NCBI RefSeq assembly: GCF_001931685.1
Contig: NZ_MOOY01000009.1
Coordinates: forward strand, 1-48,069
Length of the DNA stretch: 48,069 bases
Reading direction: 5' to 3'
Source of the DNA: Pararhizobium arenae
GTDB taxonomy: Bacteria; Pseudomonadota; Alphaproteobacteria; Rhizobiales; Rhizobiaceae
In this document: positions 16,589-24,317 of the stretch, piece after piece
Position numbering within the stretch: position 1 is the stretch's first letter
How the letters are laid out: each line of letters begins with the position of its first letter
Made by a program: the position numbers and the translations under genes
Notes under the pieces: model-generated
What the model was told of the DNA's origin: nothing
What the model saw: only the letters and a program-made list of their open reading frames with translations
Database searches by the model: none

Positions 16589-17486
16589 AAAATCCTAACC
16601 CTGTGAACCTCCAGACCAGTCAGGAATTGCGGGCACAAGGCTGGCAAGCCGAGAGCCGAGACGCCGACGGGCATCTGACAAGCTGGCATGCCCCAATTGA
16701 TGCTGATGACCGCGGTATAGCCGAGTGGATCATGGAATGCACAAGCAGCGGCGAGACGGTGACATTCTGGCCCGCATCCGGTCCCCTGCCGCCTGCGAAA
16801 GAACTCGCAAAGGGTGACGAGTGCTTTACCGTCGTATTTTCCGGCAATTTGCGTAAATTGAAGGGTAACCCACACCACTTCAATACGCAGTTCGGGCCAG
16901 TTTTGTCGATCGGCGTAGGAAATGCGTTCGAAGAGGCGACGCCCTCATCAGTTCCGATTGTGTTCGGTCTCGAAGCACAAGGCCACATCCCGACTATAGA
17001 AGCGATGCTTAACGACGGTGAAGAGTGGCCGGAAATTGGTCGCCGCATCGGTTGGGACTGGAAAACTGCTAAGGCCTATTATCAAAGGTTTCTCTCCAAT
17101 TCCCCAACCAGCGACGTTCCCGCGTCGGACACTGCCCCAATTTCACCCTCATCAGAAACCGCAGGGACCGTAGAAGTATGCCCAGAGTGCGATATCGCAG
17201 GCTACAAGCATTTGCGCCGCAGGGGCGAACCCGTCCAGCGCCGCGCCGGGAAGTGGTTGCCCCCGGAGGAAGCTAATCGACCGGAAGGATACGAGTGCCT
17301 TGTGACCATCCCTGTACGGTGGGAACGCTGCTTCAGCGGTCACGGCTTCGTATGGGCGTCAGTCAATCCTGAACTTGTCATCGAAGCCAAAGCGGTAGCC
17401 TGGGCGCCATCACCGGAAACACTGCCACCCGTTGATCAAATGGCAGGCACGCATTGCCTCGACCGGGGCCAAAACAATCATATTCG
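16585..17486 (+). pseudogene. phage-type hypothetical protein, 3' end overwritten
   Basis: The frame stays open to 18498 (637 codons), but only the first ~290 codons look coding. Residues 1-60 resemble phage accessory proteins (TSWHAPIDADDRGIAEWIM). At about 130-165 there is a HTH-like GHIPTIEAMLNDGEEWPEIGRRIGWD. A CPECDIAGYKHL motif and a compact aromatic segment come near 200-255. From about 17450 the frame is antisense to the DUF5071 gene and becomes Arg/Ser-rich, the mark of a non-coding shadow. A reverse-strand cassette probably entered the 3' part of this gene. GTGA-style coupling to the previous gene. Confidence 0.5.
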
Positions 17487-17897
17487 TCAGACCCGTAGTT
17501 TCCGCAGGATACGTTCAGCCAGCTCCGCAACATCTTCCCTAACTTGGTCCAGAGTAGGCGACCTAACCATCTGCTCCAGATCGCTACGAAGCAGCCCAGC
17601 AGTAGCGGGTGGAAGTCTATCGATGACCAAAAGAAGCGCAAAACGCTGGTGGATCGCGTCATTTCCCTGCAGTACCCGGCGCAATGCAGGAATTGCGGCA
17701 GCACCAGTTGCAACAAACAGATCAGCGATCGGCTTCGCCACGGGCCAATTACCGTCGGCAATCCAAGCGGCTAGGCCGTCGAGTAGTGGGGTGATGGCGG
17801 GAAAATCCGCTGCTCCGAGTTTCTCAACAGCGTCTAGGTCATATTTATTCACGGGTAATCGCATCTTGTCGCCATTGAGGCTGTCCAGCTCTGACAT
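17487..17897 (-). CDS. DUF5071 domain protein, immunity-like
   Basis: 136 residues, all helical, with the HEAT-like pattern LDGLAAWIADGNWPVAKPIADLF ... IPALRRVLQGNDAIHQRFALLLVIDRLP typical of DUF5071. Such proteins often occur beside polymorphic or contact-dependent toxins as immunity candidates. No toxin gene is next to it, so it would be an orphan. Reverse-strand ATG 17897 has GGAAG upstream. It interrupts a forward phage operon. Confidence 0.7.
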   Translation of the reverse strand: MSELDSLNGDKMRLPVNKYDLDAVEKLGAADFPAITPLLDGLAAWIADGNWPVAKPIADLFVATGAAAIPALRRVLQGNDAIHQRFALLLVIDRLPPATAGLLRSDLEQMVRSPTLDQVREDVAELAERILRKLRV

Positions 17898-18078
17898 AAA
17901 CTTCCAATCTGTTGAACGAAGATCGGCGTCGGCATTACGCGGAAACCATAACTCACGCCTCTTCGACCATCCCTTTGTCTCTCACCAGGTACAGGGCGCT
18001 AGCTGTAGATGGCAAGCATTTGCTTCCTTTAGGACCACGAACGTGCTGCCACCCGCACAGAGTTTGGCAGCGCATATG

Positions 18079-18405
18079 CTACTTGATAGGAGGGGCGTTA
18101 AATTCTTCTTCGAACGCGTCTTTCCATTCCTCCATCGAATAATAAAGGTCCGTCGACGGCCATTCTGGCGCGTTCTCTACACTCCATGTCAGATGGATTT
18201 GAGCAAACACATTGTCGGGGATTTGGAAGAGGTAATCGCTCCGGCCCGTGCGTTTTGCAATTGCCTTGGTATTCGCCCCGTAGAGAATGTGCTCTTTCGA
18301 CATCTCTCGGTGGAGCTCTGCCTCAGCTTCAGCAGCCTCATTGCTGTCCAAGATAGTCCATTGCGAAGGGTAAGAAAATTTCGGCTTGGGCATGAACTTG
18401 CGCAT
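18079..18405 (-). CDS. hypothetical protein, possible immunity-like
   Basis: 108 residues, acidic and soluble: YPSQWTILDSNEAAEAEAEL, then HILYGANTKAIAKRTGRSDYLFQIPDN, then AQIHLTWSVENAPEWPS. I believe this plan recurs in many bacteria in small stand-alone proteins of unknown role, but I cannot name the family. It is on the same strand as the DUF5071 gene, 181 bases upstream of it, so the two may have arrived together. Confidence 0.55.
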   Translation of the reverse strand: MRKFMPKPKFSYPSQWTILDSNEAAEAEAELHREMSKEHILYGANTKAIAKRTGRSDYLFQIPDNVFAQIHLTWSVENAPEWPSTDLYYSMEEWKDAFEEEFNAPPIK

Positions 18406-18490
18406 TGTCCGTTTCTAGGCTGCAGGTTTTTGCCAAGAAATGGCGGAGCTGGCTACCCCCCATCACCCTCACAGAGGGAGGCAGGGACCA

Positions 18491-19129
18491 ATGCTTAACC
18501 GTCGCGCCTTTTTGACTAGCGCCGCAGCGCTTGCCGTAACGCCAGCAATCCCCGCGCAGCTGTTGGCAGCAACAGCGCCAGCCGCCGTATCAGTGACAAC
18601 CATATGGGTCGGCGGCCACTATGGCGAGTTCGACTGGCACCCATTCCACGCAAAGGACAGGCTCGACGCCTTGCGCCAGCTCCTGCACTACCACGGCTGG
18701 AACGAAGAAGAGATCGGCCGGGCGCTCACCCTTCCGGAGGATAAGCTCGCGAAGGAGCTCTCTAGCGCCGAGATCGACGTTGCCCGCGCTGAGGCCATGG
18801 ATGGGCTTCAGGTCGATGAGATCAAGGCACATCACTGGATCAGAGCAGGCATGGGTGCGTGCTGCAGCCGTTGCAGCTACGAATGCGATGCCGAGAGCGG
18901 CGCCCGTGCCGTCGGCGAGGAAGCTGTCTGCGAGGAGTGTCTGACGCTCGAAGACAAGTTGACCCTCGGCGACAACGATGAGGTTGAGGAAGAGCTAATT
19001 GAACTGATGATGGACTACGAGTGCGCCGAAGCCGAGGTTCGCAAAGTCCTGACGCGCAGCATGGACCCGACAGTCATCCCGGCGGCTATGTGGGAGAAGT
19101 GCTTGGCAACCGCGAGGGCAGAGCTATGA
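18491..19129 (+). CDS. phage-operon protein with Tat-like leader and Cys cluster
   Basis: 212 residues from ATG 18491 (GGAGG upstream). The N-terminus NRRAFLTSAAALAVTPAIPA resembles a twin-arginine signal followed by a hydrophobic core and an AxA-type site (QLLAA). The rest is acidic and helical, with CCSRCSYECDAESG ... VCEECL, a likely zinc-binding cluster. The leader is unexpected in a phage early operon and may be a chance match or a graft. Its stop overlaps the next start (ATGA). Function unknown. Confidence 0.6.
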   Translation: MLNRRAFLTSAAALAVTPAIPAQLLAATAPAAVSVTTIWVGGHYGEFDWHPFHAKDRLDALRQLLHYHGWNEEEIGRALTLPEDKLAKELSSAEIDVARAEAMDGLQVDEIKAHHWIRAGMGACCSRCSYECDAESGARAVGEEAVCEECLTLEDKLTLGDNDEVEEELIELMMDYECAEAEVRKVLTRSMDPTVIPAAMWEKCLATARAEL

Positions 19130-19464
19130 GCGACGTTTTCGGCTCGCGCCTGTACCGCACGCCTTACCTCGTAATTCCCCGTCTAGCTCTCGAAGCCATG
19201 CCCCTCGAATGGCAGGAGCGCTTCGAAGCACTTTTGAAGGAAGCGGATGAGGCAGGCATTCAGACGCCGTCCTACCACGTTTTCAGGGACGTGTCCGACG
19301 GCAACCCGGAGGCTATTCGCGGCTGCAAGCAGGTCAATCGCGGGAAATGGGACGAGCGCCCGTTTTACCGCCTGACCGGGGGCTGGCATGACGACCCTTG
19401 GGCAAATTACCGCCACGGCGATGCAAAAGCCTTGTCCGGAAGGGGCGGCACGGATGAGCTATAA
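19126..19464 (+). CDS. phage-type hypothetical protein
   Basis: 112 residues from ATG 19126, which overlaps the preceding TGA. It starts MSDVFGSRLYRTPYLVIPRL and has the helical segment LEWQERFEALLKEADEAGI, then a charged, aromatic end. The next gene starts within its last codons. No family recognised. Confidence 0.6.
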   Translation: MSDVFGSRLYRTPYLVIPRLALEAMPLEWQERFEALLKEADEAGIQTPSYHVFRDVSDGNPEAIRGCKQVNRGKWDERPFYRLTGGWHDDPWANYRHGDAKALSGRGGTDEL

Positions 19465-19639
19465 AATGGGCCCGATCCAGATCACGGTCCACGGCGACCG
19501 GTTCAAGCTGCTCAACTCCGGCAACGGAGATTTCAACACCGTCACGTTTTCATACCCCGAGCTAATCCGGCTTCGCTCGCTGCTCGACGCGGCGATCGAG
19601 GATCATCGTCACGATGAACCAGAGGAGCAGCAAGCGTGA
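19454..19639 (+). CDS. small phage-type hypothetical protein
   Basis: 61 residues from ATG 19454, overlapping the previous gene by 11 bases. Strand-rich first half (GPIQITVHGDRFKLLNSGNG), then the helix ELIRLRSLLDAAIEDHRHDEPEEQQ. Its stop overlaps the next GTG. Function unknown. Confidence 0.6.
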   Translation: MSYKMGPIQITVHGDRFKLLNSGNGDFNTVTFSYPELIRLRSLLDAAIEDHRHDEPEEQQA

Positions 19640-20217
19640 ATGTGACCCTCCGACATCAGCAGTTAAGTTGGGGAGCGGTCCCCGTCCCTTATGCAGCGCT
19701 CTGGAGTGGCGAAGCGGCCCAGATGTTCATCGCCACCTGCCCGCATGCAAAGGTTCCTGCCATCTGCGATCACGAGGCGCGCGGCACCGGCAAGCCAATT
19801 TTCGGCAAACCCCACATGACGCGTCAACGCGAACTGATCATATGCGAGCGCTGCGACCTTTGCGCTCGTCCGCTTGCGGGTCGCACGAAGATCTCTCTAT
19901 CGCATGCGAGCTTCCGCGTGAGCGGAGCCCAAGGTGGCTGCATTATGCAAGTCGAACCTCTGGTGCATAAAGACTGCGCCTTAGAGTGCGTGCGCCATTG
20001 TCCGTCGCTGAAGCGGGACATTGATGCAGGAACGCTTTTCGTTCGCCACGTCCTCAAGCACCGAACCCAGCTTGCCTTACTGACGGAAGCCGCAGTGGAA
20101 GAGTTCTGCGGGGTGAGGCGCAAAGGCATCGTTGGTCACGCCAAGGTGGAATTGCAACGCTGGCGCGATCGTGACCTTCATTGGCTTGTGAATAGCGGGA
20201 ATAACGGGGACAAATGA
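19636..20217 (+). CDS. phage-type hypothetical protein with Cys-rich motif
   Basis: 193 residues from GTG 19636, coupled to the previous stop. It contains ICERCDLCARPLAGRTK and later C/H residues (HKDCALECVRHCPSL), suggesting a zinc-binding fold. The end (HAKVELQRWRDRDLHWLV) is aromatic and basic. The gene lies immediately upstream of the excisionase and integrase genes. No named family. Confidence 0.6.
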   Translation: MNVTLRHQQLSWGAVPVPYAALWSGEAAQMFIATCPHAKVPAICDHEARGTGKPIFGKPHMTRQRELIICERCDLCARPLAGRTKISLSHASFRVSGAQGGCIMQVEPLVHKDCALECVRHCPSLKRDIDAGTLFVRHVLKHRTQLALLTEAAVEEFCGVRRKGIVGHAKVELQRWRDRDLHWLVNSGNNGDK

Positions 20218-20459
20218 GACGCACTGCCGAGATCCCGGCGGGCTGTTGGCCCGCCCTCTTACGAGACGAACATGCCGCTGCCTATGCTGGGGAGCGGACG
20301 GTAGAACAGTTTTTGAGCAGGGTCGGGAAAATCTGGCCCGAGCCATTCATTGACGTTGGGTCCGGGAAAGGGAAATTCCGGGCTTGGCGGAAGGTGGACA
20401 TAGACCAGGTGATAAACCCGGCATCGGCCGTAAGCGCCGGCGACCCGGAGGGACTTTGA
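20214..20459 (+). CDS. excisionase-like / AlpA-like DNA-binding protein
   Basis: 81 residues: CWPALLRDEHAAAYAGERTVEQFLSRVGKIWPEPF ... KFRAWRKVDIDQVI. This is the winged-helix MerR/excisionase pattern (recognition of an aligned AAAY helix, then a W-x-K-x-D-I-D end). Such proteins bend attachment-site DNA and control integrase direction. The start overlaps the previous stop (ATGA) and its stop overlaps the integrase start (TGATGG), so it is cotranscribed with the integrase, as xis-int pairs are. Confidence 0.7.
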   Translation: MRRTAEIPAGCWPALLRDEHAAAYAGERTVEQFLSRVGKIWPEPFIDVGSGKGKFRAWRKVDIDQVINPASAVSAGDPEGL

Positions 20460-21724
20460 TGGTCCCGATGGAGATGCCTCGCTACACGTCGTTTCGCACG
20501 CTTGCGAGCGGCGCCACCGGTTTTTACTGGATCTGCCCGATGCGATACCGGAAGCTCGGAAGTCCTTACAAGGCGTCACCGCTCGGTGAAAACCTCTCTG
20601 TCAAAGAATTGCACGCGGCGGCCAAGCTCTGGAACGATAGGCTCGACGCATGGCTTGTCGAGCGGCGCGGCGGTCATGAGGTGGACACCAGCCGATATGG
20701 CAGCATCGAGTGGCTGATCAACACGTACCTCTCCCATGACAGCTTTCTTGAAAACGTGCAGGAGTTCAGCCGGCCGGATTACAAGCGCATCCTGGACCGC
20801 GTCTCGGACACAAAGATCAGAGCGGAAAAATCTGGCCTGCTAGTCAGGATCGGTGACGCGAAAATCAATCAGGTGTCGGTTCGCACCGCAGAGAAGATCT
20901 ACAAAGAGTTTGCCGACGCGCCGCGCTCGGCCGAGAAAGTCGTTTCCTACTGCAAGACGATGTGGAAGCGCATGATACCGCACTACCCCGAAATGTTTCG
21001 CCAGGACACGAAAAACCCGTGGGAAGGTGTGACGGTCAAAAAGCGCGTGAAGAACATCAAGGGTTACGTCGATCGCGCGACGGTCTACAGGTTCGCCAAC
21101 GCGGCTATCAAAGAAAAGCGCGGTGAGCTGGCCGCGGCTGCCATACTGGCATTTGAATGGCTGATGCGCCCTACCAGCATCGGCGCTGGCTATGCCGCGT
21201 GGACCGGCTATCGTGGCGCGGCGCATCCGGACAAGATTTCAGTGCGTCACCGTAAGACGGGCGAGCCGGCGCTGCACCCGCTTGAGTTCATTGACGATGA
21301 CGGCCAGCTCGTCTCACTCTATCCCGACGCTGAGAAGATCCTGAAGCAGGTGCCTCGGTACGGCGTTTCGATCGTGGCGCAACACAACGGCAACCTCTTC
21401 GGTGACGGCGGCTACCTGACACAGGAAGTTGCCGCGCTGGCCGCGAAGGTCGGCATGCCCGGTTTCACGCTGGACAAGGCCCGCCACGGCGGAATGACCG
21501 AACTGGAAGAGCTCGGGTTGACCGAAGGGGAAGGCCGGGCCTTGTCGCGGCACCGTACCTCGCGCGCCTACAGCGGCTATGCAAAAGAGACGGAACTGCG
21601 GACGCTCAACGCCACGAAGAAGCGTTTCGGCCATTATGAACAGCCCAAAATTATGAACAAAAACAATGCTGAAAAATCGGCCGAAAATGCCGAAACACCC
21701 GCGATTGTTCATAACAAACGTTGA
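20459..21724 (+). CDS. int: tyrosine-type phage integrase
   Basis: 421 residues from ATG 20459. An N-terminal SAM-like/arm-binding region leads to the core-binding domain (TAEKIYKEFADAPRSAEKVVSYCKTMWKRM). The catalytic domain has an Arg in LMRPTSIGAGYAAW, a DKARHGG segment at the usual HxxR box (Asp in the first position), a His in SRHRTSRAYS and the nucleophile Tyr in AYSGY. It catalyses site-specific recombination between attP and a host tRNA. The stop lies 17 bases before the tRNA-Cys fragment, the standard place for an integrase, which strongly links it to that site. The divergent HxxR box is unusual. Confidence 0.85.
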   Translation: MVPMEMPRYTSFRTLASGATGFYWICPMRYRKLGSPYKASPLGENLSVKELHAAAKLWNDRLDAWLVERRGGHEVDTSRYGSIEWLINTYLSHDSFLENVQEFSRPDYKRILDRVSDTKIRAEKSGLLVRIGDAKINQVSVRTAEKIYKEFADAPRSAEKVVSYCKTMWKRMIPHYPEMFRQDTKNPWEGVTVKKRVKNIKGYVDRATVYRFANAAIKEKRGELAAAAILAFEWLMRPTSIGAGYAAWTGYRGAAHPDKISVRHRKTGEPALHPLEFIDDDGQLVSLYPDAEKILKQVPRYGVSIVAQHNGNLFGDGGYLTQEVAALAAKVGMPGFTLDKARHGGMTELEELGLTEGEGRALSRHRTSRAYSGYAKETELRTLNATKKRFGHYEQPKIMNKNNAEKSAENAETPAIVHNKR

Positions 21725-21740
21725 TTTTCCTGCATCCTGC

Positions 21741-21789
21741 GAGGCCTGCAAATCCTTGTACCCCGGTTCAATTCCGGGCGAGGCCTCCA
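21741..21789 (+). other. attachment site: 3' fragment of tRNA-Cys(GCA)
   Basis: The sequence CTGCAAATCC then CCCGGTTCAATTCCGGG and CGAGGCC-T-CCA gives an anticodon loop with GCA (21748-21750), a four-base variable loop, a perfect T arm, the acceptor 3' strand with U73 and CCA. No D arm or 5' acceptor strand exists upstream, and position 31 cannot pair with 39, so only the 3' half is present. This is what integration into the 3' half of a tRNA gene leaves at the far end of the element. The intact tRNA-Cys should be at the other end, left of the window. Confidence 0.8.
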
Positions 21790-22090
21790 AAGTCTTTCAC
21801 CAAGACGAACTCTCTGTATTCCCTTGAAAATTTCCACGTCGGGTCGTTTCTTAGCCGTGCGCGCCCATGAGCTGGGAAGCTGTTCGCCTGCGCATGTCAA
21901 AAGTGATTGTGCATGAGCCGGTCGATGCGACACGGTGCGCCTCTCAAAAATGCACGCAGCGGGTCTGCCAAAGAACAAAGACATAAAAGTGTAAGCGCGG
22001 CCGATAGATCGCCTCGCGCTTGCGAGGAACTTTTCCAGCTTTTTTCCATTCTCCTTCACAGCAAGAAATATATGCGAAGGAGTGCATGTC
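21790..22090. other. intergenic region right of the island
   Basis: About 300 bases between the attachment site and the first core gene. No gene or strong hairpin was seen; weak reverse frames cross the tRNA fragment but look non-coding. It should hold the promoter of the gene at 22091. Confidence 0.4.
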
Positions 22091-22417
22091 ATGGCGACCT
22101 ACATCGATGAACGTGGAGATCGCGTTGCAAGCGCGGAAGCGGACAAGAAGGTCCGCGCCACGACGACAGAAGCTCGGCAGGGGCCTTTAGGGAAACCTAT
22201 TTTCATCGTCCTCGTCTGCGGCCTGCTGCTGGCACTCGTCGCCTGGGCGGGCGCCGAAATTTTCGGTGAAAGCACCGATAACGACGCCGCGACTGAGACG
22301 CAGCAGGTGACGCCGGCGGAGACCGCAACCGACGCGCCGACAACGCCCAGCAGTGATGTTCAGCAGCCAGCGCCCGTTGATCAGGATCCGACACCACAGT
22401 CCGGCACCGGTGGCTAA
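22091..22417 (+). CDS. single-pass membrane protein with Pro/Thr-rich tail
   Basis: 108 residues. A charged cytoplasmic N-terminus (about 1-37) is followed by one membrane helix PIFIVLVCGLLLALVAWAGA and an acidic Thr/Pro/Gln-rich tail that is probably periplasmic. ATG 22091 has AAGGAG 8 bases upstream; a GTG at 22082 is possible. First gene outside the island. No known function. Confidence 0.65.
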   Translation: MATYIDERGDRVASAEADKKVRATTTEARQGPLGKPIFIVLVCGLLLALVAWAGAEIFGESTDNDAATETQQVTPAETATDAPTTPSSDVQQPAPVDQDPTPQSGTGG

Positions 22418-22475
22418 AGTCTCCAGGAAAGACACGGTAAAAGGTGTTGTCAGAAACGCTTGAGAGAACATGCAA

Positions 22476-22517
22476 GCGAAAGGCCGTCCGGTTCTTAAAG
22501 ACCGGACGGCCTTTCGC
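22476..22517. terminator. bidirectional terminator hairpin
   Basis: A perfect 17-base-pair stem (arms 22476-22492 and 22501-22517, arm GCGAAAGGCCGTCCGGT) with an 8-base loop lies between the convergent genes ending at 22417 and 22537. There is no long T tract, but the location and stability fit termination from both sides. Confidence 0.7.
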
Positions 22518-22536
22518 CTATGTCGTGTGACCAACA

Positions 22537-23031
22537 TCAAAGAGTGTGGTAATCGCGGTGGAAATAAACCAGCGCTTCGCGGGGATCGCCGATTTCCATG
22601 GCCATCACCTTGCCGAAAAGCACCATATGCGTGGCGATTGCTTTGCTGTCGATTATCTCGCAATCGAATGCGGCAAGCGCACGGGAAAGCACCGGCGCCC
22701 CCGTCGAAAGCGTTGTCCAGTTGCCGTAATCGAAACGCAGTTCCGGCTCGATCCCGTCTCGCCCGGAAAAAACGTGGGCGAGGTCCATCTGGTCGGCCGC
22801 GAGTACGTTGAGCGCAAAGCGGCCGCTCTCCACAAATATCCTGTTTCTGGGATTGGCAAGATTGAGGCAAACGAGAACCGTTGGCGGATCGTCGGATACC
22901 GAGCACGCCGCGGTGATGGTGACACCGCGGCGAACGCTCCCCTCGGCGGTCGTAACGATATGGACGTGCCCTGCCAGCCGGCTCATTGCATCGCGATAGG
23001 AAAGGGGATCGAGGGCAAGCGGACGCGACAC
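22537..23031 (-). CDS. flavin reductase family protein
   Basis: 164 residues from GTG 23031 (GGAG 8 bases upstream). SYRDAMSRLAGHVHIVTTAEG, GVTITAACSVSDDPPTVLVCLN and NVLAADQMDLAHVFSG match the HpaC/FMN-reductase split-barrel family, which uses NAD(P)H to reduce free FMN or FAD for partner monooxygenases. The frame is open back to 23148, but that extension is a hydrophobic stretch not expected in this family. The gene diverges from the binding-protein gene at 23211. No monooxygenase is adjacent, so the partner is unknown. Confidence 0.75.
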   Translation of the reverse strand: MSRPLALDPLSYRDAMSRLAGHVHIVTTAEGSVRRGVTITAACSVSDDPPTVLVCLNLANPRNRIFVESGRFALNVLAADQMDLAHVFSGRDGIEPELRFDYGNWTTLSTGAPVLSRALAAFDCEIIDSKAIATHMVLFGKVMAMEIGDPREALVYFHRDYHTL

Positions 23032-23210
23032 GAAATTCTCCAGGGATTTGACGGCATACACATAGACGCTGACGGACAATATGTAAGCCGCAATCACGAA
23101 AACGCATACCGCAAGACGATCTTTTTCCTTTGACCGCATCCTCCGCATCCGTAAAACAGCAATGGACTGCGTCCATGACGTATTCGCGGCAGCCTCTGAA
23201 TAGGATGATT

Positions 23211-24290
23211 ATGCGTAGACTGATTGCCAATCTCGCCCTGGTCACGCTTCTCAGCACGTCGGCGGCGTCCGCTGCAGGCCTGAAGATTGCAGTCGTGGCT
23301 CCCGAGAGCGGACCCTTTGCGCTTCTGGGCAAGCAGATTCTCGATGGCGCGACCTTTAAGGCAAAAGAACGCGGCAGCGAGATCGTCACCGTCGCAGAAA
23401 CCTGCGAAGCCGCGGATAACGACGCCTTGGGCAAAGCGATTGTCGATAGCGGCGCGGAAGCGGCAATAGGATTTCTGTGCAAGGAAAGCCTTGAGGCGAG
23501 CCTCACTGCCCTGGCGGCCGCCAACATCCCGGCGATCACAGTGAGCGTGCGCTCCGATATCCTCATGGAAGACGCACTCAAGAACAACTGGCCTCTCTTT
23601 CGGCTTGTTCCCAATGCGGCAGCCGAAGCGAAAAAGATCACCGAGGTCATCCTTTCTGGCTGGAAGGACAAGCCGCTCGCATTGATCGACGATGGCACCA
23701 TTCATGGCCGGGAACTTGTCGAGGCGGTCAAGACCGCGATCGGCGAAGCGGGTCTGACGCCGGTTTTCACAGATACGTTCCGCCCGTCTCAGGAGCAGCA
23801 GGTCTCGCTTGTGCGGCGCCTGATCAAGAGTGGCGCAACCCATGTGTTCGTGGGCGGCGATCGATCGGACATGGCCGTCATCGCCAGGGATGCCAAGGCG
23901 GAAAACAGCGGCCTCACCTTTCTCGGATCGGAAGTCTTGAACGCAGCCGACCAGCCCGTGCCGCTTCAGGAAGGCGTGATGGCGGTCGCCTTACCCGATT
24001 ATGCCCGCGACCCGATCGCCGCAAAAATCGTGACGGAATTTTCCGAAGCCGGCATCGTGGCGGAAGGATATGTTCTTCCAAGCTTCTCGGCCGTCACGAT
24101 CCTGGAGGCGGCCAAGGACACGTCTTCCGCGCAGAACCTGCCGCTACGGGACGCCGTTGCGGGTGGACAGTTTGAAACTGCGATCGGAACCGTGCGTTTC
24201 GGTCCGGATCACGAGCTCACCCCCTCCCCCTACCGGCTGCTGGTGTGGCGCAACCATCGCTTCGTTGAGCCGGCACAGCAGAACCAGTGA
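23211..24290 (+). CDS. branched-chain amino acid-type ABC transporter substrate-binding protein
   Basis: 359 residues. Signal peptide MRRLIANLALVTLLSTSAASA with AxA cleavage, then a type I periplasmic-binding fold: LKIAVVAPESGPFALLGKQILDGA, IPAITVSVRSDIL, VFVGGDRSDMAVIARDA and GYVLPSFSAVTILEAA. This is the Leu/Ile/Val-binding protein family (LivK-like). ATG 23211 is preceded by AGGA. No permease or ATPase genes are next to it, so it is either an orphan receptor or works with a distant transporter. The next gene starts 27 bases downstream. Confidence 0.75.
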   Translation: MRRLIANLALVTLLSTSAASAAGLKIAVVAPESGPFALLGKQILDGATFKAKERGSEIVTVAETCEAADNDALGKAIVDSGAEAAIGFLCKESLEASLTALAAANIPAITVSVRSDILMEDALKNNWPLFRLVPNAAAEAKKITEVILSGWKDKPLALIDDGTIHGRELVEAVKTAIGEAGLTPVFTDTFRPSQEQQVSLVRRLIKSGATHVFVGGDRSDMAVIARDAKAENSGLTFLGSEVLNAADQPVPLQEGVMAVALPDYARDPIAAKIVTEFSEAGIVAEGYVLPSFSAVTILEAAKDTSSAQNLPLRDAVAGGQFETAIGTVRFGPDHELTPSPYRLLVWRNHRFVEPAQQNQ

Positions 24291-24317
24291 GCAAAACCGG
24301 TGATCAGGAACGCTGAC

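Larger units (their letters stand above)
1..21789. mobile_element. genomic island / degraded prophage, right-hand part
   Basis: The segment is bounded on the right by an integrase gene followed by a 3' fragment of tRNA-Cys, the usual scar of an element that inserted into a tRNA gene. Inside it are recombinase, tail-spike, IS, RTX, immunity-like and small phage genes, many truncated or fused, in contrast to the housekeeping genes right of 22 kb. No second copy of the tRNA fragment was seen in the window, so the left boundary and the intact tRNA should lie further left. Several elements may be nested here; treating them as one island is inference. Confidence 0.65.

Noticed and set aside
21314..22092. 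Reverse frames across the integrase end and tRNA fragment
   Set aside because: They read through the tRNA fragment, a well-known source of false ORFs.
22187..23701. 504-residue reverse frame
   Set aside because: It crosses the terminator at 22476-22517 and the flavin reductase and binding-protein genes in the wrong frame; its composition is that of a shadow.
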